NCBI GenBank assembly: GCA_033060915.1
Contig: CM065378.1
Span: 50,990,001 to 51,054,000 of the forward strand
DNA: 64,000 nucleotides
Origin: Euryodendron excelsum
Lineage: Eukaryota; Streptophyta; Magnoliopsida; Ericales; Pentaphylacaceae
Direction of reading: 5' to 3'
A program made the translations under genes and the position numbers. The notes under the pieces are model-generated. The model saw only the letters and a list, made by a program, of their open reading frames with translations. It searched no databases and had not been told where the DNA came from. Shown piece after piece: positions 43,355 through 54,876 of the stretch. Each line of letters begins with the position of its first letter. Position 1 is the stretch's first letter.

Positions 43355-46300
43355 ATGTCATTTGCTTGTTGGAATGTGAGAGGTATCAATGACCTCTCCA
43401 AACAGAGAGAAACAAAAGATTTTGTTACGAGCCACAACATTTGGTGTTTTGGTTTTGTAAAAACTAGAGTTAAGTTGGAAAATAGGGATTCGATCTGTCG
43501 TGAGCTGATGAAGAATTGGGATTTCATCCATAATTATAACACTAATGGGGATGGTAGAATGTGGGTTGGGGGAAATTCGAATTCTGTGAAATTGAGCAGA
43601 AGATCCATTGCTACATTTCTTTTGCTTATGGTTTACACACTGTAACCTTTTGAGCAACATGCAAATCTAGTTTGTAATGAACCTTGGCTTGTCATTGGTG
43701 ATTTTAATGCTATAATATCTCCTATTGAAAGAAGGGGGGAAGCACTGATTGGCCTAGTTTCATGGATGAATTTAATAAATGTCTTGTGGAGGCTGAGCTA
43801 GATGATCTTCGATACGGGGGTTTCCATTTTACTTGGAATAATGGATGTGCTAAGAACTATATTCTAAGGAAAATTGATAGAGCCCTTGTTAACAGCTGCT
43901 GGAACTCCAAGTTCTGATTTTCTTCAGTTGAATTCTTTCCTTTTAGGGTTTTAGATCATAGCCCTATTTTGGTTCGCTTGGGGCTCCACATGAAAGAAGG
44001 TACTAAACCATTTAAGTTCTTTAATTTTTGGGCTGAGAATGAGGAATTTTCGCCTATGGTGCAGCAAGCTTGGAATACTGTTGTTGATGGGTACCCAATG
44101 TACCGAGTTTGCAAAAAGCTAAAGATGGTGAAAACTAGTTTGAAGGAACTAAATAAGAAGAAATGTTATGATATTTCGCTGTGAGTTAATGAAGCTAGAG
44201 AGGAGTTGCTTAATCTTCAAAGACAGTTAGAGGCAAATGGTGGGGATCCTAGGCTTATAGCCAAGGAAAAAGAGAGCCTTTCCAAACTTAATGTTTTGAA
44301 TAACCAAAAGGAGAGCTTTATTAAGTAGAAGAGCAGAATTCTGTGGCTGAATGAAGGGGATCAGAATACTAATTTTTTCTTTTAAGTTAGTAAGGAATAA
44401 AGCAAATAGGAATAAAATCTCCTCCATTAAGAAGGAGGATGGTACTGTAGTGGAAGACATTAAAAAGGTCAAGGAGGAATTTGTGAAGTACTTCTAGAAC
44501 TTGTTGGGTAAGGAAAATACTATGAAGTATCCAGGAAAACAAGAACTTCAGCAATATATTGGTAAAGTGATTTCTGAAGAAGCAGCTGCAAACATGGATA
44601 GGAATGTCACAGAAGATGAGATTAAGCAAGTGCTCTTTAACTTAAATCCAATCAAGGCCCCTGGTCCTGATGGTTTTAATGGTTTTTTCTTTAAGAAAGT
44701 CTGGCCTATAGTTGGAAAGGAGGTGGTTGCTGCCATTAAATCATTCTTTGACTCCGGTTGTTTGCCAAAGGAAGTCAATGCTACCATTGTAGCCTTAATC
44801 CTCAAAGTTCCAAATCCCACAACCTTAAAGGACTATCAACCTATCTCTTGTTGCAATACTTTATACAAATGCATTACTAAGATTATTGCAGATAGAATTA
44901 AGAGTTTGTTGCCTCTGATTATTGATAAACCCTAATCAGCTTTCATTCAAGGTAGGAAGATTAGCGATAACATCTTACTTGCTCACGAACTTATGAGAGG
45001 CTATCATAAGAACAACAAGTTGGCTAAATATGCTGTCAAGGAAGATCTCATGAAGGCCTATGACTCAATCAGATGAAAATTTGTGTTGGATGTTTTTAAG
45101 CTTATGGGATTTTCGAAGAAGCTACGGAATTGGATACAGGTCTGTATTTCTACTCCTATGTACTTAATCAGCTTTAATGGTGCCCTGGAGGGCTTCTTTC
45201 CTAGAGCTAAAGGCCTGAGGCATGGTGATTCTTTATCCCCTTACTTATTTGTAATTTGTATGAATGTCCTATCTCAAATTATTCAGCAGCAAGTGAAGAG
45301 GAATCCCAATTTTCAATTTCATTAGGGATATGAGAAAACTAGCTTAACTAATCTTTGTTTTACTGATGACTTGATGCTTTATTGCAAGGGTGAGATTGCT
45401 TTTGCTAGGATTTTAAAAGAGGCTTTCGATACATTTTTTGAATTCTCAGGTCTTGTTCCAAATTATGCCAAGAGTAACATATTTCTCACTGGTTTGGATG
45501 GTCATGGGAGGGAGCAATTGTTAAATCTCTTCAAATTCTAGCCAGGTGTGCTTCCAATTCGGTACTTAGGGGTTCCCCTGATTTCTTCTAAGCTGAAACC
45601 TGAAGATTGCAATATCTTGGTTGATAGAATTGTGAGCAAGGCCAAGTCTTGAACTAGTAAGTTCCTCTCTTATGTTGGTCAATTGCAGCTCATCAAATTA
45701 GTTTTATTTAGCATGTAGAGCTACTAGTGTGCCCATTTCATTATGCCAAATAAAGTTTTGAAGAAAATTGTTCAATGCTTCAGAGCTTTTCTTTGGAAAG
45801 AGTCTGATTTAAAGAATTCTGGAGCTAAGGTTAATTGGGAAGAGGTTACTAAGTTAAATGATGAAGGTGGCCTAGGCATAAAGAAGTTGATGGATTGGAA
45901 CCAAGCTAATATAGCTAGATACATCTAGTTGTTGTTCCAATCTTCTACAACCTCTTGTTAGGTGAAGTGGGTCAAAGCAAACCTTCTAGTTAGAAGTCAA
46001 TTTTGGGTGGCTTAGGATTGCATTTGGACTTGGAGGTAAATTCTGCACCTAAGAGATATCATTAGGCCTTTAATCAAGTACAAAATTAGGGAAGGCTTAC
46101 AGGTTTCCCTTTAGTATGATAATTGGCTGCCAATGCGGCCTATACATCAAAGAATGGGGGATAGGGTGATTTATGATTCTAGGCTAAGCAAAGAAGCAAA
46201 AGTCAGTACTATTATTAGGGATAACTAGTGGCATTAGCTTGTGGAAAATTCCATATCCACAAAGCTCTTGTAGTGATCAAGCTATATGGATTCTAGAAAA

Positions 46301-46662
46301 AAAAAAATCACCAATTTTCAATTAGATTAGCTTTGCAAAGTATTAGAAATCATAGTCCTCAAGTGGAGTGGGCTGAAGTTGCTTGGTTTAAGAAGGCTAT
46401 TCCTAGATATAGCTTCATCCTTTGGCGCTATTCAAGAAAGATTAGCCACTCAAGACAAACTTGCTGCCTATGGTTTGTTAACTAACATGTGTTGTGTGTT
46501 TTGTAGAGATAAAATTGAAGACCGCAACCCTCTCTTCTTCCAGTGTTCGATCACAAATAGATTCTAGGAACAGCTGCTAGCATAATGTAAGGCCCAATGA
46601 TTGAGTAATGAGTGGCAAGGGACTGTATCTTGGGCTTGTACTTTGAAGGGGAAGGGTTTGAA
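43355..46662 (+). pseudogene. LINE ORF2, decayed
   Basis: The endonuclease has WNVRGINDLS, GFVKTRVK (the catalytic glutamate of GFVETRV replaced by lysine), a ~60 bp deletion near 43595, GDFNAIISPIE, and a damaged SDHSPI (LDHSPI). RT blocks: KAPGPDGFNGFFFKKVWP, GRKISDNILLAHE, LRHGDSLSPYLFVI. FADD has become FTDD (about 45358). The zf-RVT region carries TAG and TGA codons every 20-40 residues. Most of these stops are single transitions from TGG, CAG or CAA. Confidence 0.88.
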
Positions 46663-46667
46663 GAATA

Positions 46668-47490
46668 TGTTGCAATCCATGTCAACATAATAACAAAAGA
46701 TCAAGTCCAAGTCCCAATTGGGCCGGTGACAAGAGCACGGGCCAAGAAGTTTAAAGAAGTACTCAATGGATTGATTCAAGAGGCATGGGCTCAAGCAAAT
46801 CAAGCATATTCGTGGAGGACCATTGAGCATGATCCTAGTGAGCAACACGGAATCATCAATATGATTCATATTCTAGAAGAATCTGGCCAAGAATAAACAC
46901 ATTCCTTTTTGGATTTATATGTAAGGATTGCATGCTAATTAATTTCCTTTTTATTTGCTTGTATGGGTCTATACGGCTAGATACATCCATTCCCCAAATT
47001 TCCTTTTCTAGTTTAGGCATGTGATCGGCCACTTAAAAGGGTTGAGTGTCTTTTCATTTAGGCAAGTATCTTTTAGGCAACTAAGAGATATTTTGCACTA
47101 GATTTTTAGCCCTAATTAGGATACCATTTGGGGAGTTTCCTTGTAATGGCTAGCCCTTTAAATAGGCGTATATGCAATGAATAAAAGGCAGATCATTATT
47201 CAGCAAATTGTGAGAGTATTCTCTACGGTTCTTTGAAGAACTATTAGAACTTAGCGGATTTCCCGTGGCGTTCACCAACGACTTATCAAACGGAGCTCCA
47301 CCACCGTTTGTGGCGTCTTCCTTATACCAAGGTTCTTGTTTCGCATCAAGCAACGGGTTAAGGTCATATATACCGAGGTTCTTGTTTGTCGTAAACAACG
47401 GGTCAAGGTCTTCATTCAGAACCTGATCATAGAACTTTCTTGGGTTTCTCATTGTATCGGGTCTCATTCTTTTTGGTGGGATTCGTATCA
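46668..47490 (+). mobile_element. 5' LTR of the CRM-like element
   Basis: It starts TGTTGCAATCC and ends GGGATTCGTATCA. The first 229 bp carry the Pol-tail frame (VPIGPVTRARAKKFKE) to a TAA at 46894-46896. A TTTAAATAGGCG sequence near 47157 is a plausible TATA region, and AATGAATAAAAGG at about 47176 could act in RNA 3' processing. A CGGAGCTCCACCACCG palindrome-like block lies at about 47290. Confidence 0.92.
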
Positions 47491-47492
47491 TT

Positions 47493-47505
47493 TGGTATCA
47501 GAGCC
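47493..47505 (+). other. Primer-binding site (initiator Met tRNA)
   Basis: TGGTATCAGAGCC starts two bases after the 5' LTR. It is complementary to the 3' end of plant initiator methionine tRNA, the usual primer for this lineage. Confidence 0.95.
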
Positions 47506-48106
47506 AGGTTTCTAAAGTTAGGTTCAACATCCACCTATCTTTGTTTCTTGTTTTCATCCCATCTTGTCCCTATAACTATTCATTGTTACTGTTCACGAAT
47601 CTAGTTCAAGTAAAAAAAAAAAAAAAAAACAGACATCAAAGCAAAAAAAAAAAAAAAGAAGAAAGAGGGGAAAACGTCCAAAGAAGAAGAAGAAAAGAAA
47701 AGATTGCTTGGTTCTTCCATTTTGGTTCCACTAAGGCCAAAATCACTTTATTCCAAAACCAAATATTCTTTTTTCCTTTTCGTGAAAAGTTTGCTATATT
47801 ATGCTATTGAGAGTCGAATCAGCCGCGTTCTTTGTATTCTTATTCTAAAAATCTGAAATTCCTTGATGAGTTCTTATTGAATTGTTGCTGAAAATTTTGA
47901 GTACTGTTTGTTTAGTTTCAAAAGAACTAGAAGGGAATTATTGAGTGGAAAAAGGCAAGAGTGGTGAGAACATTATAGGGTTAAAAGCCACATTTTGAGT
48001 GAAACACGAGTGTAGAGTGATTTTCATTCTTGAGTGTAAACACGTAAGGGAGAGTAATGTGAGGACCGTTTTTTTTTTTTTTTTTTAACATTGTTTTGCA
48101 GCCAAC
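47506..48106 (+). other. Untranslated leader of the CRM-like element
   Basis: The 600 bp between the primer site and the gag ATG hold A-runs (47611-47629, 47646-47660), a GAA-rich stretch, and a T-run (48069-48086). I see no gene here. Confidence 0.7.
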
Positions 48107-49138
48107 ATGTCTCATAATAGTTCTAAAAGCAATGCCGAAGGTGCAATGAATTTGGCTGATCTGAAGATATTTATGGAGGCCATGATGAGTGAGATGAGGC
48201 GTGTGCTGAAGTTGGAACTAGAACAAGTGCATGAACGGATAGACCAGATGGAGAGCACACGTGAGAAGCAACCACACAACGTCCCTATTGTGCGTAGAAG
48301 GGAAAGAGTTCAACCAAGGGAAGTAAGGGTTGAAGATGAAGATCCTTATGGGGCTGGTTTTGAGGATGAAGATGATCGAGATTCTGTTGTTGGCAATAGG
48401 AGGCATGGAGGGCAGTTTATAGAAGCTAGGAATTGGGAAGATAACAACTTGGGAGGTATTAAGCTGAAGATTCCGTCTTTTCAAGGTAAATCCGATCCTA
48501 AAGTATACCTTGAGTGGGAGAAGGAGATGGAGTTCGTATTTGATTACCACAACTATTCCGAAGCAAAGAAGGTAAAATTAGCTGTGATTAAATTTTTTGA
48601 CTATGCTATCACATGGTGGGATCAGCTTGTTATAAACAGGAGGCAGAATAGAGAACGACCAATAGAGACATGGGAGGCAATGAAAACAGTGATGAGAAAG
48701 CAGTTCGTTCCAAGTTATTACTATAGGGAGTTGCACAAAAAGCTACAAGGACTTAGACAGGGCAGCCGGAGTGTGGAAGATTACTACAAGGAGATGGAGA
48801 TTGCTATGATCCGGGCTGATGTCGAGGAGGATCGAGAGGCTACAATGGCTAGGTTTTTACTTGGATTAAACCGAGAAATCCAAGATAGGGTAGAGATGCA
48901 GCATTACGTGGAGTTGGAAGATATGGTGCACATGGCCATCAAAGTGGAGCAACAACTCAAGAGGGGGGGTGCATCACATGCAGCCCATAATACCAGTGCT
49001 ACATCTTGGAAACCAAGTTATACCAAGCAGATGGACAAGTCCCAAACGTCCAAATCTGAGCCCAAGTCTTCAAACACCAGCCACATTCCTCAAGGTAAAA
49101 CCGATACTGCTACCTCTAGGAATCGTGATATTAAATGT

Positions 49139-49176
<38 letters not shown>

Positions 49177-49864
49177 TCCAAACAAGCAGGTCATGCTATT
49201 GCAAGACAATGGTGAAATTGTGACCGACAATGAAGATTCCGACACCGACGACATGCCACCATTGGAGGACATTTCTGGGGAGGAATATTCTGCCCCTGAT
49301 GCATTGACATTAGTGGCGAGGAGAGCATTGAGCCTACAAGCAAAAGAAGAGGATGAAGTGCAGCGGGAGAACATCTTTCACACTAGGTGCTACGTCAAGG
49401 ACAAGGTATGTAGTGTGATTATTGATGGTGGTAGTTGTACTAATGTGGCTAGCACAATCATGGTTGAAAAATTGGGACTACCCATGTTGAAGCACCCTAG
49501 GCCATACAAGTTGCAATGGCTAAATGATAGTGGGGAAATGAGGGTGAACAAGTAGGTGTTAGTTGCATTTCGAATAGGTAAATATGAAGATGAAGTGTTG
49601 TGTGATGTTGTGCCAATGCAAGTGGGACATTTGTTGCTAGGGTGTCCATGGCACTTTGATAGGCATGTAAAGCATGATGGCTTTACAAACAAATACTCTT
49701 TTGTGCTCAATCAACAATCAATCACTCTTGTACCGTTGACTTCGCAGCAAGTATATGAGGATCAAGTGAGATTACAAAAAGAGAGTGAACAAAAGAAAGA
49801 AAGTGAGCAAAAGAAAAGGAGTGAAAATCAGAGAGAGGCCGAGAAAAATGAGAGAGAAAAATAA
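48107..49864 (+). pseudogene. gag and protease of the CRM-like element
   Basis: From ATG 48107 the frame runs 482 codons to a TAG at 49553-49555 and continues in the same frame to 49864. Order: an acidic and Arg-rich N-terminus; the Gag capsid domain (about residues 120-285: LKIPSFQGKSDPKVYLEWEK, AITWWDQL, LGLNREIQDRVEM); a Ser/Thr linker; the zinc knuckle CFKCQGRGHIASQC (about residues 344-357); and the protease with IIDGGSCTNVAS (DGGS in place of DSGA) and LLGCPWHFDR (usually LLGRPW). Gag would form the particle and the protease would process it. Only the TAG breaks this part. Confidence 0.9.
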
Positions 49865-50043
49865 AATCAAAATTTGGGCCTTGAGAGAAAATCAGAGAGA
49901 AAATGAAAGAATTTCTATGCAACAGTGAGTGAAGTTAAGCGAGCAATGTTTTCAAAACGGCCGATGATTGTACTTCTGTGCAAAGAGGCTTTTTTAAATA
50001 CTAACGAACTTGACCTTGCTTTGCCTAGTTCTGTTTTTCTCTT

Positions 50044-50876
50044 TTGCAGGATTATGAGGATGTCTTTCCTGAGGAAACACCACATGGGTTACCTCCAATC
50101 CGAGGGATTGAGCATCAAATTGATTTTGTTCTCGGTGCGACAATTCCAAACCGATCAGCCTATAGGAGCAATCCCAAGGAGACAAAGGAGCTTCAACGGC
50201 AAGTAAGTGAGTTGTTGGAAAAGGGGCACGTGAGGGAGAGCATGAGCCCATGCGCCGTTATAGTTTTACTTGTACTAAAAAGGATGGGACGTGGAGAATA
50301 TGCGTTGATTACCAGGCTATCAACAACATCACAGTAAAGTATCGTCATCCTATTCCTCGCTTAGACGACATGTTAGATGAGCTGCATGGTTCTTGTGTAT
50401 TTTCTAAAATTGATTTAAAGAGTGGTTATCATCATATTAGAATTAAGGAAGGAGATGAATGAAAAACTGCCTTTAAAACAAAATATGGTTTGTATGAATG
50501 GTTAGTTATGCCTTTTGGCTTGACTAATGCTCCGAGCACCTTTATGAGACTTATGAACCATGTTTTGCGAGCATTTATAGGTCGGTTTGTTGTTGTCTAC
50601 TTTGATGATATACTTATATATAGCAAAAATGTGGCAGACCATGAAGTACATTTAAAATCTGTTTTAGATGTGCTTAGGAAAGAAAAGTTGTTTGCTAATT
50701 TGAAGAAGTGTACTTTTTACACAGATAAGCTTGTGTTTCTTGGATTTGTTGTTAGTGCACAAGGTATACAGGTTAATGAAGTGAAGATACGTGCAATCCA
50801 AGAGTGGCCAAGTCCCACAAGTGTAGGTCATGATGTAGTTTTCATGGACTTGCTAGTTTTTACCGGCAGTTCGTGA
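50044..50876 (+). pseudogene. Reverse transcriptase of the CRM-like element
   Basis: YEDVFPEETPHGLPPIRGIE opens the RT linker. After a frameshift near 50255, the RT reads VDYQAINNITVKYRHPIPRL, VFSKIDLKSGYHHI, a TGA at 50460-50462, [20 protein letters not shown] and [14 protein letters not shown]. Catalytic YFDD and the FSKIDL aspartate are kept. It ends near 50840 with [19 protein letters not shown], after which the frame changes again. Confidence 0.9.
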
Positions 50877-51380
50877 AAGACTTCAGTAGCATAGCCGCAC
50901 CACTCACCGAAGTGATCAAGAAGAACGTTGGATCTAGTTGGGGAGAAGAACAAGAGAAGGCGTTTCGATTAATCAAAGAGAAGCCGACCAACGCCCCCCT
51001 ATTGTCTTTACCTAACTTTTCGAAACGTTTGAAATTGAATGTGATGCTACAGGTATTGGCATAGGTGCGGTTCTTATGCAAGAGGGACGACCAATTGCTT
51101 ACTTCAGTGAGAAACTAAACGGGGCAACCTTAAACTACCCAACTTACAATAAAGAGTTGTATGCATTGTTTCGAGCTTTAAAGACATGGCAGCACTACCT
51201 ATGGCCTAAGGAATTCGTGATTCACACCGACCATGAGTCCTTGAAGCATTTGAAGGGCCAACATAAGCTAAACAAAAGGCATGCGCGATGGGTGGAGTTC
51301 ATTGAAACGTTCCCATATGTCATCCGGTATAAGCAAGGTAAGGAGAATGTGGTCGTCGATGCCCTTTCTCGCAGGTATGC
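50873..51380 (+). pseudogene. RNase H of the CRM-like element
   Basis: Two frames cover this part. [15 protein letters not shown], then FEIDASGIGIGAV in broken form (the aspartate codon region reads NVMLQVLA, then IGAVLMQ), is followed by [36 protein letters not shown] and [15 protein letters not shown], and by the ALSRRY end. Glu and Asp residues of NKELYAL and HTDHESL are kept. A frameshift at about 51055 separates the two halves. Confidence 0.85.
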
Positions 51381-52863
51381 ATTACTTGCTACACTTGATG
51401 CAAAATTACTTGGTTTTGAGCACATTAAAGATTTATATGCTGATGACCGAGCTTGTGCGAAAATTGCTTGTGGTAAGTTCTTTAGGTTTGATGGATTCCT
51501 ATTTCAAGAGAATAAGTTATGTGTGCCTAATTGTTCCTTGAGAGAGTTGTTAGTGCAGGAATCTCATGGTGGGGGATTAATGGGACATTTTGGAGTTGCA
51601 AAGACCTTAGTTGTTTCCCAGGAACACTTCTATTGGCCTCACATGAAAAGAGATGTTGAAAGAATTTGTGGTAGATGTGTCACGTGCGGGCAAGCTAAAT
51701 CCAAAGTGCAGCCCAACGGTTTGTATACTCCTTTACCTATTCCTAGTGAGCCTTGGATTGATATTTCAATGGACTTTGTGTTAGGATTGCCAAGGACTCA
51801 ACGTGGGAAAGATTCAGTTTTTGTGGTTGTGGACCGATTTTCTAAAATGGCACACTTTATTCCATGTCACAAAACGGATGATGCCTCACATGTTGCTGAG
51901 ATGTTCTTTAGAGAGATTGTGAGATTACATGGCATGCCTAGAACAATTGCTTCAGATAGAGATGCTAAGTTCTTGAGCTATTTTTGGACGACTTTGTGGT
52001 GTAAGCTAGGCACTAAGCTATTGTTTTCTAGTACTTGTCATCCACAAACTGATGGTCAAACTGGAGTGGTAAATAGGACTTTGTCTACTTTATTGAGGGC
52101 AATTATTAAAAAGAACATCAACACATGAGAAGAATGTTTACCACATGTTGAGTTTGCTTATAACAGATCTGTCCACTCTGCTACTAAATTTTCACCATTT
52201 GAAATTGTGTATGGATTTAATCCTTTAACCTTATTGGATTTATCTCCCTTACCTTTGACTGAGCATGTTAATTTAGATGGCAAAAAGAAGGCTGACTTTG
52301 TCAAGCAGATTCATGAGAAAGCAAGACTCAACATTGAGCGAAGAACGGAACAATATGCACAACAAGCCCACAAAGGGCGTCACAAGCTACTTTTTGAACC
52401 GAAAGATTGGGTTTGGTTGCATACGAGAAAAGAAAGATTTCCTGCGCAAAGACATTCCAAATTGCTTCCAAGAGGAGATGGTCCTTTCCAAGTCCTAGAG
52501 CGCATCAATGACAACGCCTACAAGCTAGATTTACCCAGTGAGTACAATGTAAGTGCTAATTTTAATGTTACTGATTTGAGCCCTTTTGATGTAGGAGATG
52601 ATTTGAGGACAAATCCTTTTCAAGAGGAGGGGAATGGTGCAATCCATGTCAACATAACAACAAGGGATCAAGTCCAAGTCCCAATTGGGCCGGTGACAAG
52701 AGCACGGGCCAAGAAGTTTAAAGAAGTACTCAATGGATTGATTCAAGAGACATGGGCTCAAGCAAATCAAGCATATTCGTGGAGGACCATTGAGCATGAT
52801 CCCAATGAGCAACACGGAATCATCAATATGATTCATGTTCTAGAAGAATATGGCCAAGAATAA
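51381..52863 (+). pseudogene. Integrase with LTR-encoded C-terminal tail
   Basis: The frame runs from 51076 to 52863 with one TGA at 52126-52128. The zinc-binding part is [19 protein letters not shown]. Core: [15 protein letters not shown] and [15 protein letters not shown] keep both aspartates. In [15 protein letters not shown] the catalytic glutamate of DGQTEVVN is glycine (GGA, 52063-52065). The C-terminus has FEPKDWVWLHTRKERFPAQ, VSANFNVTDLSPFDVGDDL and RTNPFQEEGN, then crosses the polypurine tract into the LTR with VPIGPVTRARAKKFKE and ends EEYGQE at 52863. The enzyme would integrate the cDNA; this copy would be inactive. Confidence 0.92.
52621..52634 (+). other. Polypurine tract of the CRM-like element
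   Basis: AAGAGGAGGGGAA ends at 52634, immediately before the 3' LTR start TGGTGCAATCC. It is also translated as part of Pol (QEEGN). Confidence 0.93.
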
Positions 52864-53457
52864 ACACATTCCTTTTTGGATTTATATGTAAGGATTGCTT
52901 GCTAATTAATTTCCTTTTTATTTGCTTGTATGCGTCTATATGGCTGGATACATCCATTCCCCAAATTTCCTTTTCTAGTTTAGGCATGTGATCGGCCACT
53001 TAAAAGGGTTGAGTGTCTTTTCATTTAGGCAAGTATCTTTTAGGCAACTAAGAGATATTTTGCACCAGATTTTTAGCCCTAATTAGGATACCATTTATGG
53101 AGTTTCCTTGTAATAGCTAACCCTTTAAATAGGCGTATATGCAATGAATAAAAGGCCGATCATTATTCAGCAAATTGTGAGAGTATTCTCTACAGTTCTT
53201 TGAAGAACTATTCGAACCTAGCGGATTTCCAGTGGCGTTCACCAACGACTTATCAAACGGAGCTCCACCACCGTTTGTGGTGTCTTCCTTATACCAAGGT
53301 TCTTGTTTCGCATCAAGCAACGGGTTGAGGTCATATATACTGAGGCTCTTATTTGTCGTAAACAACGGGTCGAGGTCTTCATTCAGAACCTGATCATAGA
53401 ACTTTCTTGGGTTCCTCATTGTATCGAGTCTCATTCTTTTTGGTGGGATTCGTATCA
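52635..53457 (+). mobile_element. 3' LTR of the CRM-like element
   Basis: It is the same length as the 5' LTR (823 bp) and starts TGGTGCAATCC, with T to G at the third base. It carries the last 75 codons of the Pol frame plus stop. It ends GATTCGTATCA and is followed by the target duplication GAATA. Confidence 0.93.
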
Positions 53458-53462
53458 GAATA

Positions 53463-53500
53463 TTCTATGCAAGTTAATGCTATCCACCATTGTTTATTTC
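53463..53500 (+). mobile_element. Short continuation of the interrupted LINE
   Basis: TTCTATGCAAGTTAATGC, then TATCCACCATTGTTTATTTC, resumes the LINE ORF2 sequence exactly after the CRM-like element. It is cut by the poly(T) of the next LINE. Confidence 0.9.
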
Positions 53501-54876
53501 TTTTTTTTTTTTTTGCTAAGTAACAAAGAATATATAGTCAAAAAAGATCGAAAGATCAAGTACAAATACAAGGGGCATACCCCAGGCCAAAGGATAAGGA
53601 TAATCAAGAAAGATAACCACTAAACAAACAAAAGAATCCAGCTAGCACTAGCTAAGAAAAGTACACAACACAAGCTAACTTCGGTTAACAACTATAAGAA
53701 CTAAACAAATAGCAAAAACAGCTACCCTTAGTTCTTAAAAATGTCACCGAAAATCTGCCATATTTGCTGGAGATCCCTATTTGGAGTCGTTCCATGAAAG
53801 CCTCGCAAACTAGCAATCCTATTACGAATTTGAAATGCTATATCATTGAGCACTGCCTTCATGTCCCTACACTTGTTAGCCATTAATCTATCATTCATTT
53901 CTTTCCAAATGACATAAACAGTGGTGGATAGCATTAACTTGCATAGAATATTCTTCAAAGCCTTCCCCTTCAAGGTACAACCCCAAGCTACAATCCCTTG
54001 CCACTCATTACTCAAGCATTGGGCCTTACATTTTGCTAACAGCTGCACCCACAATCTGTTGCTGATCAAACACTGGTAGAAGAGATGGTTGTGGTCTTCA
54101 ATTTTATCTCTACAAAACACACAACACATGTCATTGAACATACCATAGGCAGCAAATTTGTCTTGGGTGGCTAATCATTCTCGAATAGCAAGCCAAATGA
54201 TGAAGCTATATCTAAGAATAGCCTTCTTAAACCAAGCAACTTCAGCCCACTCCACTTGAGGACTATGGTTTCTAATACTTTGCCAAGCTGATCTAACTGA
54301 AAATTGGTGATTTTTTTCTAGAATCCATATAGCTTGACAACTATAAGAGCTATTAGGATGCGGAATACAAGATATACACCTCTTGAGCTCCATCAACTCC
54401 ATGGAATTTGCTACAGGCCAATGCCACTGGTTGTCTCTAATAATAGAGCTGACTTTTGCTTCTTTGCCCAGCCCAGAATCATAAATCACTCTATCCCCCA
54501 TTCTTTGATGTACAGGCCCCATTGGCAGCCAGTTATCATACCACAGGGAAACCTGTGAGCCTTCCCCAATTTTGTACTTGATCAAAGGCCTTATAATATC
54601 TCTTAGGTACAAAATTTTCCTCCAAGACCAAGTGCAATCCCAAGGAACCTTAGCCACCCAGAATTGACTTATAACTAGAAGGTTAGCTTTGACCCATTTC
54701 ACCCAACAAAAGGTTGTAGAAGATTGGCACAACAACCAGATGTATCTAGCTATATTAGCTTGGTTCAAATCCACCAACTTTTTTATGCCTAGACCACCTT
54801 CATCATTTGGCTTAGTAACCTCTTCCAAATTAACCTTAGCTCCAGTATTCTTTAAATCAGGTCCTTTCCAAAGAAA
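53501..54876 (-). mobile_element. LINE (minus strand), 3' part, with zf-RVT end of ORF2
   Basis: The poly(T) at 53501-53513, the 3' UTR with the hairpin (GGGGCATACCCC at 53573-53584), and the end of ORF2 (stop at 53728) are followed by zf-RVT sequence in two frames. These are CCVFCRDKIEDHNHLFYQC and, from 54828 down, NDEGGLGIKKLVDLNQ, QRMGDRVIYDSGLGKE and QFSVRSAWQSI. A small change near 54160 joins them. The element continues at 59713, because another LINE is inserted at 54876. Confidence 0.92.

Larger units (their letters stand above)
41029..46667 (+). mobile_element. LINE (plus strand), interrupted by the CRM-like element
   Basis: The 5' UTR begins near 41029 (GGCATTAATGGAGGTTGAAGG, as in the full-length copy). 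ORF1 and ORF2 follow. At 46663-46667 (GAATA) the CRM-like element is inserted, and 38 bp of the LINE continue at 53463-53500, where yet another LINE enters. This is the most decayed of the long copies, with dozens of stops. The rest of its 3' end is not in the window. Confidence 0.9.
46668..53457 (+). mobile_element. Complete CRM-like Ty3/gypsy element
   Basis: The 6,790 bp element has two 823 bp LTRs (46668-47490 and 52635-53457), a primer-binding site, gag, pol, a polypurine tract, and a 5 bp target duplication GAATA (46663-46667 and 53458-53462). I count about 31 differences between the LTRs, or roughly 3.8 percent. The domain order PR-RT-RH-IN, the wording IIDGGSCTNVAS in the protease, the missing chromodomain, and the Pol tail extending into the LTR fit the CRM group of plant chromoviruses; that lineage call is from recognition. 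Stops and frameshifts in pol make it non-autonomous. Confidence 0.93.

Noticed and set aside
46612..46896. Plus-strand frame across a LINE/LTR junction read as a fused gene
   Set aside because: It starts in LINE ORF2 in a non-coding frame and ends in the Pol tail of the 5' LTR; an accidental join.
47541..47810. Lys/Glu-rich frame in the gypsy leader
   Set aside because: It is a translation of A-rich and GAA-rich leader sequence; no start context or domain.
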